Assembly: GCF_026460945.1 (NCBI RefSeq)
Contig: NZ_JAOVZV010000001.1
Span: 372,001-436,000, forward strand
DNA from: Chryseobacterium luquanense
GTDB taxonomy: Bacteria > Bacteroidota > Bacteroidia > Flavobacteriales > Weeksellaceae
Length of the DNA stretch: 64,000 nt
Direction of reading: 5' to 3'
Notes under the pieces: generated by a model
The model's input: the letters and a program-made list of their open reading frames with translations, nothing else
What the model was told of the DNA's origin: nothing
The model's database searches: none
Shown: piece by piece, positions 1-8,731 of the stretch
Numbering within the stretch: the first letter of the stretch is position 1
How the letters are laid out: each line of letters begins with the position of its first letter
Translations under genes and position numbers: made by a program

Positions 1-590
1 TCAAGCTTTTCATCTTCGCAGGATTTTCTGCAATGGTAGCTTATTGCATTATGATGTATTTTTCTATGGTGCTCGAATTCAATTACGGAAGCTGGTATCT
101 GCCGATGTTTTTAAAAGGATTCGGAATGTGTGCGCTGTATATTTCGGTTTGGTTTTACGCATTGGATAAAATAGACATCAGCCAAATGCTTCCTGCTATC
201 GGACTTTTCCTTTTGTGGAGAACATTTGTTACGACCGGATTTTTCTCTGCATTATTTTCTTGGACACAATACCAGTTTCAGATAGAAAGTTTGGGAGATT
301 TAGCGGTGTATATGGATGGAATGACGATGAATGCGCAACCTAATCTCAGCCTGAAAACCATTCAGCTCAATGCAATGATTGTAGCAAATAAGAGAATATT
401 TGGCTATGTCATACTTGCCGGATTTGGAGTTTTACTATTTGTGATGACGCATCATTTTGGCTATCCGAAATTCACTTTAGAAAAACTCACAAGACTGTTC
501 AGTGGAAAATCTGTCGTGGCAAGAAAGCGTTTACGAGAAAGAAAAAAATTAGCCGAAAGCCTGAAAGACGGCGTAGGTTCTACGATATAA
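1..590 (+). CDS. Membrane transporter C-terminal part (MFS-like), 5'-truncated
   Basis: The frame is open from base 3 with no start needed, so this is the 3' end of a gene that begins before the window; the first Met at base 33 is internal. About 195 residues are visible. They hold at least four hydrophobic segments (roughly Met33-codon residues 1-20, 27-45, 55-75 and 120-140), then a basic cytoplasmic tail rich in Arg and Lys. The composition and tail suit the last helices of a DHA2/EmrB-like major facilitator pump as found in Flavobacteriia, but no diagnostic motif lies in the visible part, so substrate and family are inference. A hairpin terminator follows at 612. Confidence 0.6.
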   Translation, partial: KLFIFAGFSAMVAYCIMMYFSMVLEFNYGSWYLPMFLKGFGMCALYISVWFYALDKIDISQMLPAIGLFLLWRTFVTTGFFSALFSWTQYQFQIESLGDLAVYMDGMTMNAQPNLSLKTIQLNAMIVANKRIFGYVILAGFGVLLFVMTHHFGYPKFTLEKLTRLFSGKSVVARKRLRERKKLAESLKDGVGSTI

Positions 591-611
591 AATACCTTGT
601 TTTTACTTGCG

Positions 612-646
612 AAGCCCTTTTTTATTTTAAAAATGGGGCTTTGCTT
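612..646 (+). terminator. Rho-independent terminator after the transporter
   Basis: AAGCCC plus a T-run at 612 pairs with an A-run and GGGCTT ending at 641, followed by a T-rich tail. It sits 22 bases after the stop codon. Confidence 0.6.
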
Positions 647-693
647 TTAAATGAAATTTCTACAAATAGTTTTCGGGAAGTACTAAATGTTTG

Positions 694-760
694 CTGCACA
701 ATGCAGGAAAGATCCATAGTCATCCGAAAGCCTCTTGCGCTAAGCAGAAATGTTTCGGAT
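694..760. repeat. Two hairpins in a gene-free stretch
   Basis: CTGCA/TGCAG (694-706, three-base loop) and ATCCGAAA/TTTCGGAT (722-729 with 753-760) form two inverted repeats between a terminator and the next promoter. No gene or known RNA family is recognised in 647-822. Confidence 0.4.
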
Positions 761-822
761 AGAAGATGTTTTTAAATTCCAGGCTCTTATTTCGTATTTT
801 GATTCAAAAATAATGTCAATCT

Positions 823-852
823 TTGCCACATTCAGGATATTCTCTACATTTG
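823..852 (+). promoter_or_regulatory. Flavobacterial-type promoter for the dikinase-like gene
   Basis: TTG at 823-825 and TACATTTG at 845-852 are separated by 19 bases. This fits the known Flavobacterium consensus TTG-N17-23-TAnnTTTG. The position implies transcription starts near 857, which places the true start codon at 874. Confidence 0.7.
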
Positions 853-873
853 TTCCCTAATCTTCACAAAGAC

Positions 874-2757
874 ATGAAAAATATATTCGTATTCTTATTT
901 CTTACATTTTCGCTTTTAGCTTATTCACAGGACAATTATGTTCATTCTATCACAAAAAAACAACAGTTTCTGAATCTTGCCGGAAAACCATTGACCGATA
1001 AGTTTACCAACATGAAATCTGTGAAAGTGGTTTACGATTATGCTGCTAAAAAATTGTACTTTTTTAATAGTACGAGATATACTTATCACTATGATTTTTG
1101 TCTGCAGGTTTTAGGATTCAATCAGGAAATTGGGGAATTTAATAAAGAGTCTTACAATCCGACCAACAATCGAACCTATCTTCTTGCCAACATCAATTAT
1201 CTTGCTGACTCTGAAGATTGGGTGATGGAACTTGCTGCTTCAGATGAAATGAATGCCGGACTGATTAATTTCTTTTACATGGAAGTCAATAAGAATGTGT
1301 TTTTTAAGGATAAACTGAAATTTTATCTGAATTCACCTCATGTCATTAATTTAAATTCAAAAAACCAATTGAAAATTCCAACTGTTTTTTCCGATTTTAT
1401 TTTTAAAAGAATTACAGAACAGTCGATTGAGAAAGCTTCCAATGTGGGTATTTTGAAAAAGTATGATTTGCAGAAGAAAGAAGAATTTAATCCAAAATCA
1501 GATGAAATCATCATCATCAATACAACTCCTGAATTTATTCCGACCGTAAAGGGGATTATTATCACTGAGCTTCAAACTCCTTTGAGTCATCTGGTTTTAC
1601 TCGCAAAAAACAGAAATATTCCCGTATATGTGGATACGAAAGTTTGGGATAAACAATCGGTAAACCATCTTTTAGGCAAAAAAGTAGAACTGATTACCAA
1701 AGAAAATTCTTATTTATTAAAAGCTTCACAAAAAGTAATTCCAGTTAAAAAAGCGGTAAAAGAAATCGTTTTAAAAAGAGATCTATCGGTTACAAATCTG
1801 GTCGATTTGGAAACAACAACTCCATTAAATATTGTAGATGCAATTGGTTCAAAAGCGACAAATCTTGGACTTTTAAAACAGATTCAGAAGGAAATGAAAT
1901 CTTACAAAACTCCTGAATATGCTTTTGCAATTCCTTTTTATTATTTTGACCAGCATATTAAGGATAATCATTTTCAGGATAAAATTAATGCTTTGTATGC
2001 GATTCCAAAAGATTCTGTTAAACTTCTTGACAGAGAGCTAAAAGCTTTTAGAAAGACTGTTAAAAACTCGAAAGTTAATGCAGAACTTCTGAAAATGATC
2101 GAAGAAAAACTGAATAATCAAAGTGATTTTAAGAATTTCAGATTCCGTTCTTCCACCAACGCTGAAGATATGGAAGGATTTAACGGAGCCGGATTGTACG
2201 ATTCTAAAACAGCCATCATCGGAGATGCCGATAAAACGATAGAAAAAGCAATTTTGGATGTATGGTCAAGTTTTTGGAATTTTCGTGCGTTTCAGGAAAG
2301 AGATTTATTTGGAATCAATCATGAAAGCTGTGCAATGGGCGTTTTGGTGCACCGTTCTTTTCCTGATGAAAAGGCAAACGGAGTTTTGGTGACAAGAAAC
2401 TTGTACCGTGATAAATATGCAGGAATTACCGTGAATGTTCAATTGGGTGAAGAATCTGTCGTAAAACCTGAACCTGGTGTAACCTGCGATGAATTTTACT
2501 GTCACAATTTCAATTATCTGGGCTCGTTTGTGGTTGATTACCGGTCTACATCAAGCTTAAATAAAGGGAAACCGATTCTTACGGAAACTGAAATCAAAAA
2601 GCTTTTTGATATTTCTCCGGTTTTGGAGCGCAAAATGTATCTTCTTTGGCAGAAAAGAAAAATGGCAAAGAAAAGCTACCCTTTAGATATCGAGTTTAAA
2701 TATTTAGGAGATCAAAAGCAGTTGTATATTAAGCAGGCAAGAGCTTATATGGATTGA
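874..2757 (+). CDS. Secreted PEP-synthase/GWD-like dikinase domain protein
   Basis: A 627-residue protein starting at ATG 874, which gives a clean signal peptide (MKNIFVFLFLTFSLLAYSQ). The longer frame would begin with the TTG of the -33 promoter element. Residues 18-210 are unrecognised. Next comes a phosphohistidine swivel domain with TPLSHLVLLAKNRNIP (His at about 239), then a PPDK-type ATP-binding domain starting with GSKATNLG (about 325) and containing RSSTNAED (425-432) and NGAGLYDS. It ends with a DIEFK...IKQAR motif. Swivel before ATP-grasp is the order in alpha-glucan water dikinases, not in PEP synthase or rifampicin phosphotransferase. The substrate is unknown, and an exported ATP-dependent enzyme is odd. 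Confidence 0.8.
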   Translation: MKNIFVFLFLTFSLLAYSQDNYVHSITKKQQFLNLAGKPLTDKFTNMKSVKVVYDYAAKKLYFFNSTRYTYHYDFCLQVLGFNQEIGEFNKESYNPTNNRTYLLANINYLADSEDWVMELAASDEMNAGLINFFYMEVNKNVFFKDKLKFYLNSPHVINLNSKNQLKIPTVFSDFIFKRITEQSIEKASNVGILKKYDLQKKEEFNPKSDEIIIINTTPEFIPTVKGIIITELQTPLSHLVLLAKNRNIPVYVDTKVWDKQSVNHLLGKKVELITKENSYLLKASQKVIPVKKAVKEIVLKRDLSVTNLVDLETTTPLNIVDAIGSKATNLGLLKQIQKEMKSYKTPEYAFAIPFYYFDQHIKDNHFQDKINALYAIPKDSVKLLDRELKAFRKTVKNSKVNAELLKMIEEKLNNQSDFKNFRFRSSTNAEDMEGFNGAGLYDSKTAIIGDADKTIEKAILDVWSSFWNFRAFQERDLFGINHESCAMGVLVHRSFPDEKANGVLVTRNLYRDKYAGITVNVQLGEESVVKPEPGVTCDEFYCHNFNYLGSFVVDYRSTSSLNKGKPILTETEIKKLFDISPVLERKMYLLWQKRKMAKKSYPLDIEFKYLGDQKQLYIKQARAYMD

Positions 2758-2797
2758 TTTTTTGTTTGAATCTCTCTCTGATCAATTAGTGAAAACA

Positions 2798-3355
2798 TTA
2801 ATGTGAAAGCTTCAAAATCACAATATTATCATTCAGATTAATGCTTTTAATATTATAGCTGAAGTTTTTTAGCTTAGTTTTTTCGGTAAGCACTCTTTTT
2901 CGTTCCGACTCTTCCAATTGTAAAAAGTCTAAAGAAGAAATAACCTCAATTGAACTTTTCTCGGAAACAATCGGAGATTTTTTCTCGAAATAATTTAAGA
3001 CTAAATAAATTGCAACTATTGTTATGTTGATTCCTAAAAGAATTTCAAGATTTGTAATGGGTAAAAGTCCGTCTAACAGGGAAAGCGTAATTGAAACAAA
3101 CAGAAAAACAATCGTTTGAATTGTAAAAGTTTCTGTCCTGAAACGTAGAATTGAAAAGACTGCAAAAAGGCCGAAGCCAACACCAAGACTGTATTCAGCT
3201 TTTGTAAAAACCATACACATAAAAAATGTACAGATACTGATTAATCCCAGAAGCGGATGTAATCTGATATTACGGTTTCTGTTTGAAAAATAATAAAGGG
3301 TGAAAATCGATAGGCAAAGTATCGCTAAACGTTCAAAAAGTTCCTGTAGTTCCAA
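2798..3355 (-). CDS. DUF4956 family membrane protein
   Basis: A 185-residue protein with about four or five membrane segments in the first 125 residues and a cytoplasmic tail of about 60 residues. The stretch GVGFGLFAVFSILRFRTE is the hallmark of DUF4956 proteins. The family has no established reaction; members often sit beside VTC polyphosphate-polymerase-like or CotH genes, neither of which is seen here. It converges with the dikinase-like gene, leaving 40 bases between the two stops. Function unknown. Confidence 0.75.
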   Translation of the reverse strand: MELQELFERLAILCLSIFTLYYFSNRNRNIRLHPLLGLISICTFFMCMVFTKAEYSLGVGFGLFAVFSILRFRTETFTIQTIVFLFVSITLSLLDGLLPITNLEILLGINITIVAIYLVLNYFEKKSPIVSEKSSIEVISSLDFLQLEESERKRVLTEKTKLKNFSYNIKSINLNDNIVILKLSH

Positions 3356-3512
3356 AATTGTGCTTTAATTTTTGACAAATATACAATTTAGAATGAATGA
3401 TTTTTAGAAAAAATATAATTCGTCAATCGGAGTTTTTTCCGTATCGAAAAGAAAGAAAAATGTATTGAGAATTTTTTACTCAAGCTGACCAAAAAGTATT
3501 CTAAATAAAAAA

Positions 3513-3539
3513 GGAAACATAATTACACATTATGTTTCC
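3513..3539 (-). terminator. Terminator of the MoxR-like gene
   Basis: An 11-bp perfect stem (GGAAACATAAT with ATTATGTTTCC) around a five-base loop, followed on the minus strand by a T-run. It lies 22 bases past the stop codon. Confidence 0.8.
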
Positions 3540-3561
3540 CAATATTATTATTTATATAAAA

Positions 3562-5016
3562 TTAATTTCTAAATAATTGTCTTACATCTGCCGAATCAAA
3601 AGTATAAGTTGCCTGGTTTTCAGATTTATCCAACTTTTTACTGATTGTCAGCGCCCATAAAACCAACTCTTTGCAAAAGTTTTTGTCTTCTTTGCTCAGT
3701 TCTGAGGCATTTTCTTCAATTAAAGTTGTTAAAGGCGTCACATTTTCTAATTTAGTGAAAAATTCTTCGTCAGTGTCGGTGTAATTCAGTTCAAGATGAT
3801 TTTTATTAAACCATTTTATTAAATCTGTATAAGGTGTTTTGATGCCCTCCTTTTCCAGCTTAGAAATGCGTGGGAAAATACTTTCAAATTGCGTCATTAC
3901 AGCTTTGTCAATCAGAATTTTCGCTACATAATCTGCACCTTCCTGTTCTCCTTCATAGACCAATTCAATTTTCCCTGTGATTGAAGGAATAATTGACATA
4001 AAATCTAAAAGTCGAACCGAAGTTTTTTTGGCATCAGTTTCTATTAAGCGTAATTTTGCTGCAGCCACCAGATTTTCCATCGCACTGATTGTTAATCTTG
4101 CACTTACTCCACTTTTTGCGTCTACATATTCGCTTTCTCTTGCAGCAAAAGCAACTTCTTCTAATAGATTTTTAGCTAAATCAGGAATCTGAATTTTCGA
4201 TTTATCCTCTTCAGAAATCAAAGCTTCCTGCTCGGTAATTTGTTTTGCTAACGCAATCGTTTTCGGATAATGCGTGAAAATTTGCGACCCAATTCTATCT
4301 TTCAAAGGTGTCACAATACTTCCACGGTTGGTATAATCCTCTGGGTTTGCCGTAAACACAAACTGAATATCCAAAGGCATTCTCAACTGAAAACCACGAA
4401 TCTGAATATCACCTTCCTGCAAAATATTAAACAGAGAAACCTGAATTCTTGCCTGCAAATCGGGTAATTCGTTCAACACAAAAATCGAACGATTCGCTCT
4501 TGGAATCATTCCATAATGCAAAACGCGCTCGTCGGAGTAAGGAAGTTTCAACGTTGCAGCTTTGATTGGATCGATGTCACCAATTAAATCGGCAACATTT
4601 ACATCCGGAGTTGCAAGTTTTTCGAAGAAACGTTCGGAACGATGAACCCACGAAATAGGAGTTTCATCACCTAATTCAGCGATTAAATCTCTTGCATATT
4701 TTGAAATCGGCTGAAACGGACTGTCGTTAATTTCAGAACCCTTTACAATTGGCATGTATTCGTCCAAAAGGTTGACCATGCTTCTTGCGATTCTGGTTTT
4801 TGCCTGTCCGCGCAAACCTAATAAATTGATATGATGTCCCGCCAAAATTGCTTTTTTCAATTGTGGAACCACAGAATCTTCATAACCCCAAAGTCCTTCA
4901 AACACAGGTTCTTTAGCCTTAATTTTCGCAATTAAATTTGCCTGAATTTCCTGATTGATGGTTTTATCGGTATATCCTGATTGTTTTAATTCTTTAAATG
5001 TTGTATCGTTTTTCAT
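3562..5016 (-). CDS. MoxR/magnesium-chelatase-type AAA+ ATPase
   Basis: A 484-residue AAA+ protein. Walker A is GLRGQAKT (67-74). The Walker B position reads FVLNELPDL (179-187), with Asn where Asp is canonical but the catalytic Glu kept. VFTANPEDY and a ChlI-like helical region follow. MoxR ATPases act as chaperones that remodel or activate a partner through a VWA-domain protein, and such a protein is encoded just upstream on the same strand (5347-6489). The pair resembles ChlI/ChlD but no magnesium-chelatase pathway genes are near. Client unknown. The start is an ATG at 5016. Confidence 0.8.
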   Translation of the reverse strand: MKNDTTFKELKQSGYTDKTINQEIQANLIAKIKAKEPVFEGLWGYEDSVVPQLKKAILAGHHINLLGLRGQAKTRIARSMVNLLDEYMPIVKGSEINDSPFQPISKYARDLIAELGDETPISWVHRSERFFEKLATPDVNVADLIGDIDPIKAATLKLPYSDERVLHYGMIPRANRSIFVLNELPDLQARIQVSLFNILQEGDIQIRGFQLRMPLDIQFVFTANPEDYTNRGSIVTPLKDRIGSQIFTHYPKTIALAKQITEQEALISEEDKSKIQIPDLAKNLLEEVAFAARESEYVDAKSGVSARLTISAMENLVAAAKLRLIETDAKKTSVRLLDFMSIIPSITGKIELVYEGEQEGADYVAKILIDKAVMTQFESIFPRISKLEKEGIKTPYTDLIKWFNKNHLELNYTDTDEEFFTKLENVTPLTTLIEENASELSKEDKNFCKELVLWALTISKKLDKSENQATYTFDSADVRQLFRN

Positions 5017-5129
5017 TTTTTATAATGATGTATTTGTTTTGAATTGTGTTTGTGAAAAAATATTTTAACGCAAAGTCGGCAAAGATTTTTTATTACTAAA
5101 TGTTTTATTTTTCGTTTGTAAAGGCGTTT

Positions 5130-5146
5130 GACTTCGTCGAATTTTC
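5130..5146 (+). repeat. Short dispersed element, copy A
   Basis: GACTTCGTCGAATTTTC matches 15 of 17 bases of the reverse complement of 52784-52800. The surrounding bases 5066-5170 (CGCAAAG words and long T-runs) look like an intergenic repeat I recognise from Chryseobacterium genomes; that recognition is from memory. Confidence 0.5.
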
Positions 5147-5202
5147 AGTTTCACTTAGCAAAGGGATCTTTTAATTCTAGTTATGTTTGGAACACGAATC
5201 TC

Positions 5203-5303
5203 GCAGCCCGACTTGAACGGAGCTCTTTTTGTAAATTTCAGCGGTGGGAAAAGCCTTGGGAAATTTGCAAAAAAGCGGGAGTGGAAGGAGGATTAAGCTG
5301 CCC
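5203..5303 (+). repeat. Dispersed hairpin repeat, copy 1
   Basis: Begins with GCAGCCCGACTTGAACGGA, identical over 19 bases to copy 2 at 52911. It ends with GGGAGTGGAAGG (5277-5288) and GCTGCCC (5297-5303), also shared with copy 2. The centre is more diverged, with CTTTTTG on the left and GCAAAAAAG on the right. Confidence 0.8.
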
Positions 5304-5346
5304 AAATTATTATTAAATTAAAATTAAAATTTTGCCTTGGCTCTTC

Positions 5347-6489
5347 CTAAATCCTCTTAATTCTGTTTTTCTCGTAATCCTCAAAAATCATTTGTCCCAA
5401 ACCTGAAAGTCCCGTGAGGAAAGCTTTTCCTTTATTTTGAGCCGTAAATGCATTCACAAATTGGCGAAGATAAGGATCCTGTGCAATCATAAAAGTTGTG
5501 ATTGGGATTTTTAGTTTTCTTGCTTGTGCAGCTTTATTCAGACATTCGGAAACAATTTTTTCATCCAAACCTACGCTGTTCATGTAATATTCTCCAGTAG
5601 GCAATTTCAGGCAACTGGGTTTTCCGTCGGTGATCATAAAAATCTGCTTATTCGTGTTTCTTTTTCTACGAAGAATATCCATTGCTAATTCTAATCCGGC
5701 AACGGTGTTTGTGTGATAAGGTCCGACTTGCAGATATGGCAAATCTTTAATTTTAATCGGCCACGCTTCGTTTCCAAATACGATAATATCAATTGAATCT
5801 TTTGGATATTTTCGTTTGATTAATTCCACTAAAGCCATTGCTACCTTTTTGGCAGGAGTGATACGGTCTTCGCCGTAGAGAATCATTGAGTGACTGATGT
5901 CAATCATCAAAACCGTGCTCATCTGAGCTTTATGTTTTGTTTCTTCTACGATAAGATCGTCTTCAGTCATTCTGAGATCAGAAATTCCGTTGTTGATTTG
6001 GGCGTTTTTCAGACTTTCAGTCATATTCACTGATGATAAATCGTCTCCATATTGGAAATTTCGGTTTTCTCCATCTCGTTCATCTCCAACGCCTGTCTTA
6101 TTGGTTCGGTGATTTCCGATACCGCTTTTTTTAAGCTTACCGAAAATTTGGTCTAAAGCAAATTCCCGAAGGGCAGCTTCCAGTTTGGCAGTCAGAATAT
6201 TTTTTCCTTTTCCGTTTCCTGTGTTGCCGTCTTCAGAATCATCTTCTTTTTTTATGTAACCACGCTTTCTCAAGTCTTCTTCAAAATCTTCCAACGTATA
6301 TTCATCTGTGAAAATATCATATTCTTTGTCGAGCATATCGAGCCACTCAAAAGCTTCTTCGATATCGCCGGAAGTGTGGGTAAGCAAATCTTTAAACACA
6401 TCAAAAACCCTGTCGAAATGTGATGTTTCTTCCGGAACGTATTTACTGAATGTGAAACCCTGTTGAAAATTAAATTGTTTATCTGTCAT
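5347..6489 (-). CDS. VWA-domain protein, partner of the MoxR-like ATPase
   Basis: 380 residues starting at ATG 6489 (MTDKQFNFQQ); the longer frame starts at a TTG at 6519 and is less likely. The N-terminal half is acidic and partly low in complexity (Gly/Asn-rich around 85-150). A von Willebrand A domain occupies roughly 190-375, with the metal-site motif DISHS (197-201) and a later MITDGKPS. VWA partners of MoxR ATPases bind a metal ion and a client protein. It lies upstream of the ATPase on the same strand, with 330 bases between them. Client and pathway unknown. Confidence 0.8.
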   Translation of the reverse strand: MTDKQFNFQQGFTFSKYVPEETSHFDRVFDVFKDLLTHTSGDIEEAFEWLDMLDKEYDIFTDEYTLEDFEEDLRKRGYIKKEDDSEDGNTGNGKGKNILTAKLEAALREFALDQIFGKLKKSGIGNHRTNKTGVGDERDGENRNFQYGDDLSSVNMTESLKNAQINNGISDLRMTEDDLIVEETKHKAQMSTVLMIDISHSMILYGEDRITPAKKVAMALVELIKRKYPKDSIDIIVFGNEAWPIKIKDLPYLQVGPYHTNTVAGLELAMDILRRKRNTNKQIFMITDGKPSCLKLPTGEYYMNSVGLDEKIVSECLNKAAQARKLKIPITTFMIAQDPYLRQFVNAFTAQNKGKAFLTGLSGLGQMIFEDYEKNRIKRI

Positions 6490-6595
6490 GAGAGAAATCT
6501 CGTTTTTAAGGAAAGACAATTTAGGGAAATTTTAAAGGAATTAAGCGGTTTTAAAAATAGAAAGTGTTTATGATGTTAATTTGAAAAGATTATTT

Positions 6596-7102
6596 TTAAA
6601 AACAATCAAATTTATAATCAGTATTAAACTTTTCGCCTTTTTCCACCTTTCCAGAACATATATTATTTAAAAAGTTAATAACATTATTTTGAAAATCATT
6701 GGTAGGATTAAATGTATTATAACAGGTTTTATCTCCTCCTCTTTGTACAATCAATGTAACTGTAGGAGTGTCAGTGATTACATCATCCTTATAATATTTG
6801 TAATTTGGCTCGGATATCATCTGTATTTTTTTATTTAATGTGTTATAAGTGACCTCGTCTAAACTACCTTTAAAATATCCCATTTTTGCAGAATCTAATT
6901 CAAAATCGAAAATTGAAGTTTCTTCCTTAAAAACTGTTTCAGCAAACAACTTGAAAGTTCTATCATTATTAATTTCAAGATAGTAAGTAGGACAAGTTCC
7001 GAAACAACCCGTAGTTCTATATATCAGTTTGTCAAATTTGGGATTTTCTTGAGTACATCCAATAATTGAAAAAATAAAAAAAAATAATAAAGTATTCTTC
7101 AT
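6596..7102 (-). CDS. DUF6438 lipoprotein
   Basis: 168 residues with a lipoprotein signal (MKNTLLFFFIFSIIGC, lipid Cys 16), so probably membrane-anchored in the envelope. The motif TTGCFGTCPTYYLEI just after the signal is typical of DUF6438, a family with no known function. Four further Cys residues in the mature part could form disulfides. It stands alone, divergent from the methyltransferase at 7200. Confidence 0.7.
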   Translation of the reverse strand: MKNTLLFFFIFSIIGCTQENPKFDKLIYRTTGCFGTCPTYYLEINNDRTFKLFAETVFKEETSIFDFELDSAKMGYFKGSLDEVTYNTLNKKIQMISEPNYKYYKDDVITDTPTVTLIVQRGGDKTCYNTFNPTNDFQNNVINFLNNICSGKVEKGEKFNTDYKFDCF

Positions 7103-7174
7103 CAGATTGAGTTTTGAAATAATAAAATTAAAAAAATAATTTTATAATGATTTATCTTAAATACAAAATCACCT

Positions 7175-7182
7175 TATCTTTG
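7175..7182 (+). promoter_or_regulatory. -7 box TATCTTTG
   Basis: Matches TAnnTTTG and ends 17 bases before the ATG at 7200. No clear TTG at the -33 position. Confidence 0.5.
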
Positions 7183-7199
7183 CATCCACAATTATCTTT

Positions 7200-7904
7200 A
7201 TGAAAGACTTAATGGGAAGCGCAATCTGGGATTATTTTCACAACGAAAATCCTGAAGACCTTCAGACCGAAACTTCAATTTCCGAACTCGATGAGCTTCC
7301 GGTAGAGTATCTTTTCAGAGATTTTGAAGAGATGAATGATATTGAACAAAAAGCATTGAAATTATCTAAGGGAAAAACTTTGGATATCGGAGCTGGAGCT
7401 GGTTCGCATTCTTTATATCTTCAAAATGAAAAAAAACTTGACATTACAGCATTAGATATTTCTCCAAAATCAATTAAAGTTTGTAAATCAAGAGGAATCA
7501 AAAAAGCTGTTTCCGAAAATATGCTTCATTTTTCGGAAGAAACTTTTGATACTATTCTGTTATTAATGAATGGAACAGGTATTTTTCAAAGCCTGAACGT
7601 GATTGATATTTATCTAGAAAAATTATATTTATTATTAAATACAAACGGACAAATCCTGATTGACAGTACAGATATTTTGTATATGTTTGATAAAGATGAA
7701 GACGGCGGAGTTTATATTCCGGCAGAAGGATATTATGGTGAATTGGATTATACAGTTCATTATAAGGGCGAATCTGAAGATCCAATTAAATGGCTGTATC
7801 TTGATTTTAATACATTGAAGAATGCTGCAGAAAATAACGGTTTCAAAATAGAAAAAGTTTTGCAGGATGAAGATTCCTATTTGGCTAAACTGACTAAAAA
7901 ATAA
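7200..7904 (+). CDS. Class I SAM-dependent methyltransferase
   Basis: 234 residues. SAM-binding motif I is LDIGAGAGSH (61-70), followed by ALDISPKSIKVC (motif II, acidic residue binding the ribose) and a TILLLMNGTGIF strand. The family is the broad Rossmann-fold methyltransferase group; the substrate cannot be read from the sequence. A single-gene transcript is likely, with a -7 box at 7175 and a terminator at 7949. Confidence 0.8.
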   Translation: MKDLMGSAIWDYFHNENPEDLQTETSISELDELPVEYLFRDFEEMNDIEQKALKLSKGKTLDIGAGAGSHSLYLQNEKKLDITALDISPKSIKVCKSRGIKKAVSENMLHFSEETFDTILLLMNGTGIFQSLNVIDIYLEKLYLLLNTNGQILIDSTDILYMFDKDEDGGVYIPAEGYYGELDYTVHYKGESEDPIKWLYLDFNTLKNAAENNGFKIEKVLQDEDSYLAKLTKK

Positions 7905-7948
7905 ATTTGGTTTTCAAAATTTAAAGTCATTATTATTACAATTTATTA

Positions 7949-7982
7949 AAAGTCAATTCTAAAGAAGTTTTGGCTTTTTTTA
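7949..7982 (+). terminator. Terminator after the methyltransferase
   Basis: AAAGTCAA pairs with TTGGCTTT (one G-U pair), followed by a T-run. Confidence 0.6.
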
Positions 7983-8123
7983 TTTTAGACTAACTATAAA
8001 TTACACTCCTAAATACTTGATTTACAAAATTTTATATTTTATTAATTTTAAAATTTCATCATCAAAACTTTTCACGGAATCATTTTTGTATCTATAATCA
8101 TAATTACACTAAAATATACAATT

Positions 8124-8675
8124 ATGAATACCAACAGACTTTCACCTACGCTGGAAAAAGCATTGAGCGATCAGATGAATAAAGAAATTCACGCTTCACA
8201 CACATTTCTATCATACGGAATTTGGGCCGATGACAAAGGCTACAGTGGGATTGCTAATTTTTTATACCGCCATTCGCAGGAAGAAAGAAATCATTCTATA
8301 AAATTTATGGAATATGTTTTAAATAGGGGTGGAAAACCAAAAGTTGATGCCATTCCTGCTCCACCTGCAGATCCTGAAAATTTAACAGCTTGTTTTGATG
8401 GAGTATTCCAACATGAAGTTGATAACACGACATCTATTTATGCATTGGTTGATCTCGCTTTGCAGGAAAAAGATTGGGCAACCTGGAATTTTATGCAATG
8501 GTTTGTTCAGGAGCAGATTGAAGAAGAAACTCTTGCTTCAAGCCTGATAGATAAGTTAAAAATTGCGGGCGGTGATCGTGCTACAGACGAATCGTTATTT
8601 ACTTTAGATAATGCAATGGCTTCAGCGCCAAATGATGTTCCTTTAGCGCAGGAAGCTACAGGAGCTAATCCATAA
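8124..8675 (+). CDS. ftnA: Ferritin (non-haem iron storage)
   Basis: 183 residues forming a four-helix ferritin. All ferroxidase-centre residues line up with E. coli FtnA at an offset of four: Glu21, Glu54, His57, Glu98, Gln131 and Glu134. The enzyme oxidises Fe(II) with O2 or H2O2 and stores the mineral in a 24-mer cage in the cytosol. It is slightly longer than E. coli FtnA, with an Ala/Pro-rich C-terminal tail. It has its own transcript and ends in a shared bidirectional terminator. No Fur box was identified upstream. Confidence 0.93.
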   Translation: MNTNRLSPTLEKALSDQMNKEIHASHTFLSYGIWADDKGYSGIANFLYRHSQEERNHSIKFMEYVLNRGGKPKVDAIPAPPADPENLTACFDGVFQHEVDNTTSIYALVDLALQEKDWATWNFMQWFVQEQIEEETLASSLIDKLKIAGGDRATDESLFTLDNAMASAPNDVPLAQEATGANP

Positions 8676-8698
8676 AAAAATCACAAAAAATTTACTTA

Positions 8699-8728
8699 AA
8701 AATCTGTCAAAATTTGGCAGATTTTTTT
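8699..8728. terminator. Bidirectional terminator between ftnA and the DUF2891 gene
   Basis: AATCTGTCAAA pairs with TTTGGCAGATT with A-runs and T-runs on both sides, between two converging genes. Confidence 0.75.
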
Positions 8729-8731
8729 GCT

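Larger units (their letters stand above)
5017..5346. other. Gene-free gap between the MoxR-like and VWA genes
   Basis: 330 bases with no credible gene. It holds a GACTTCGTCGAATTTTC element (5130-5146) and a dispersed hairpin repeat (5203-5303). A 62-codon frame in it is only the repeat read through. The gap separates two genes expected to work together, so they may have separate promoters. Confidence 0.7.

Noticed and set aside
823..873. TTG start 17 codons upstream for the dikinase-like gene
   Set aside because: That TTG is the -33 promoter element, and starting at 874 gives a clean signal peptide.
5128..5316. 62-codon frame between the MoxR-like and VWA genes
   Set aside because: It coincides with a dispersed repeat; the related copies at 52911 and 56304 do not keep the frame.
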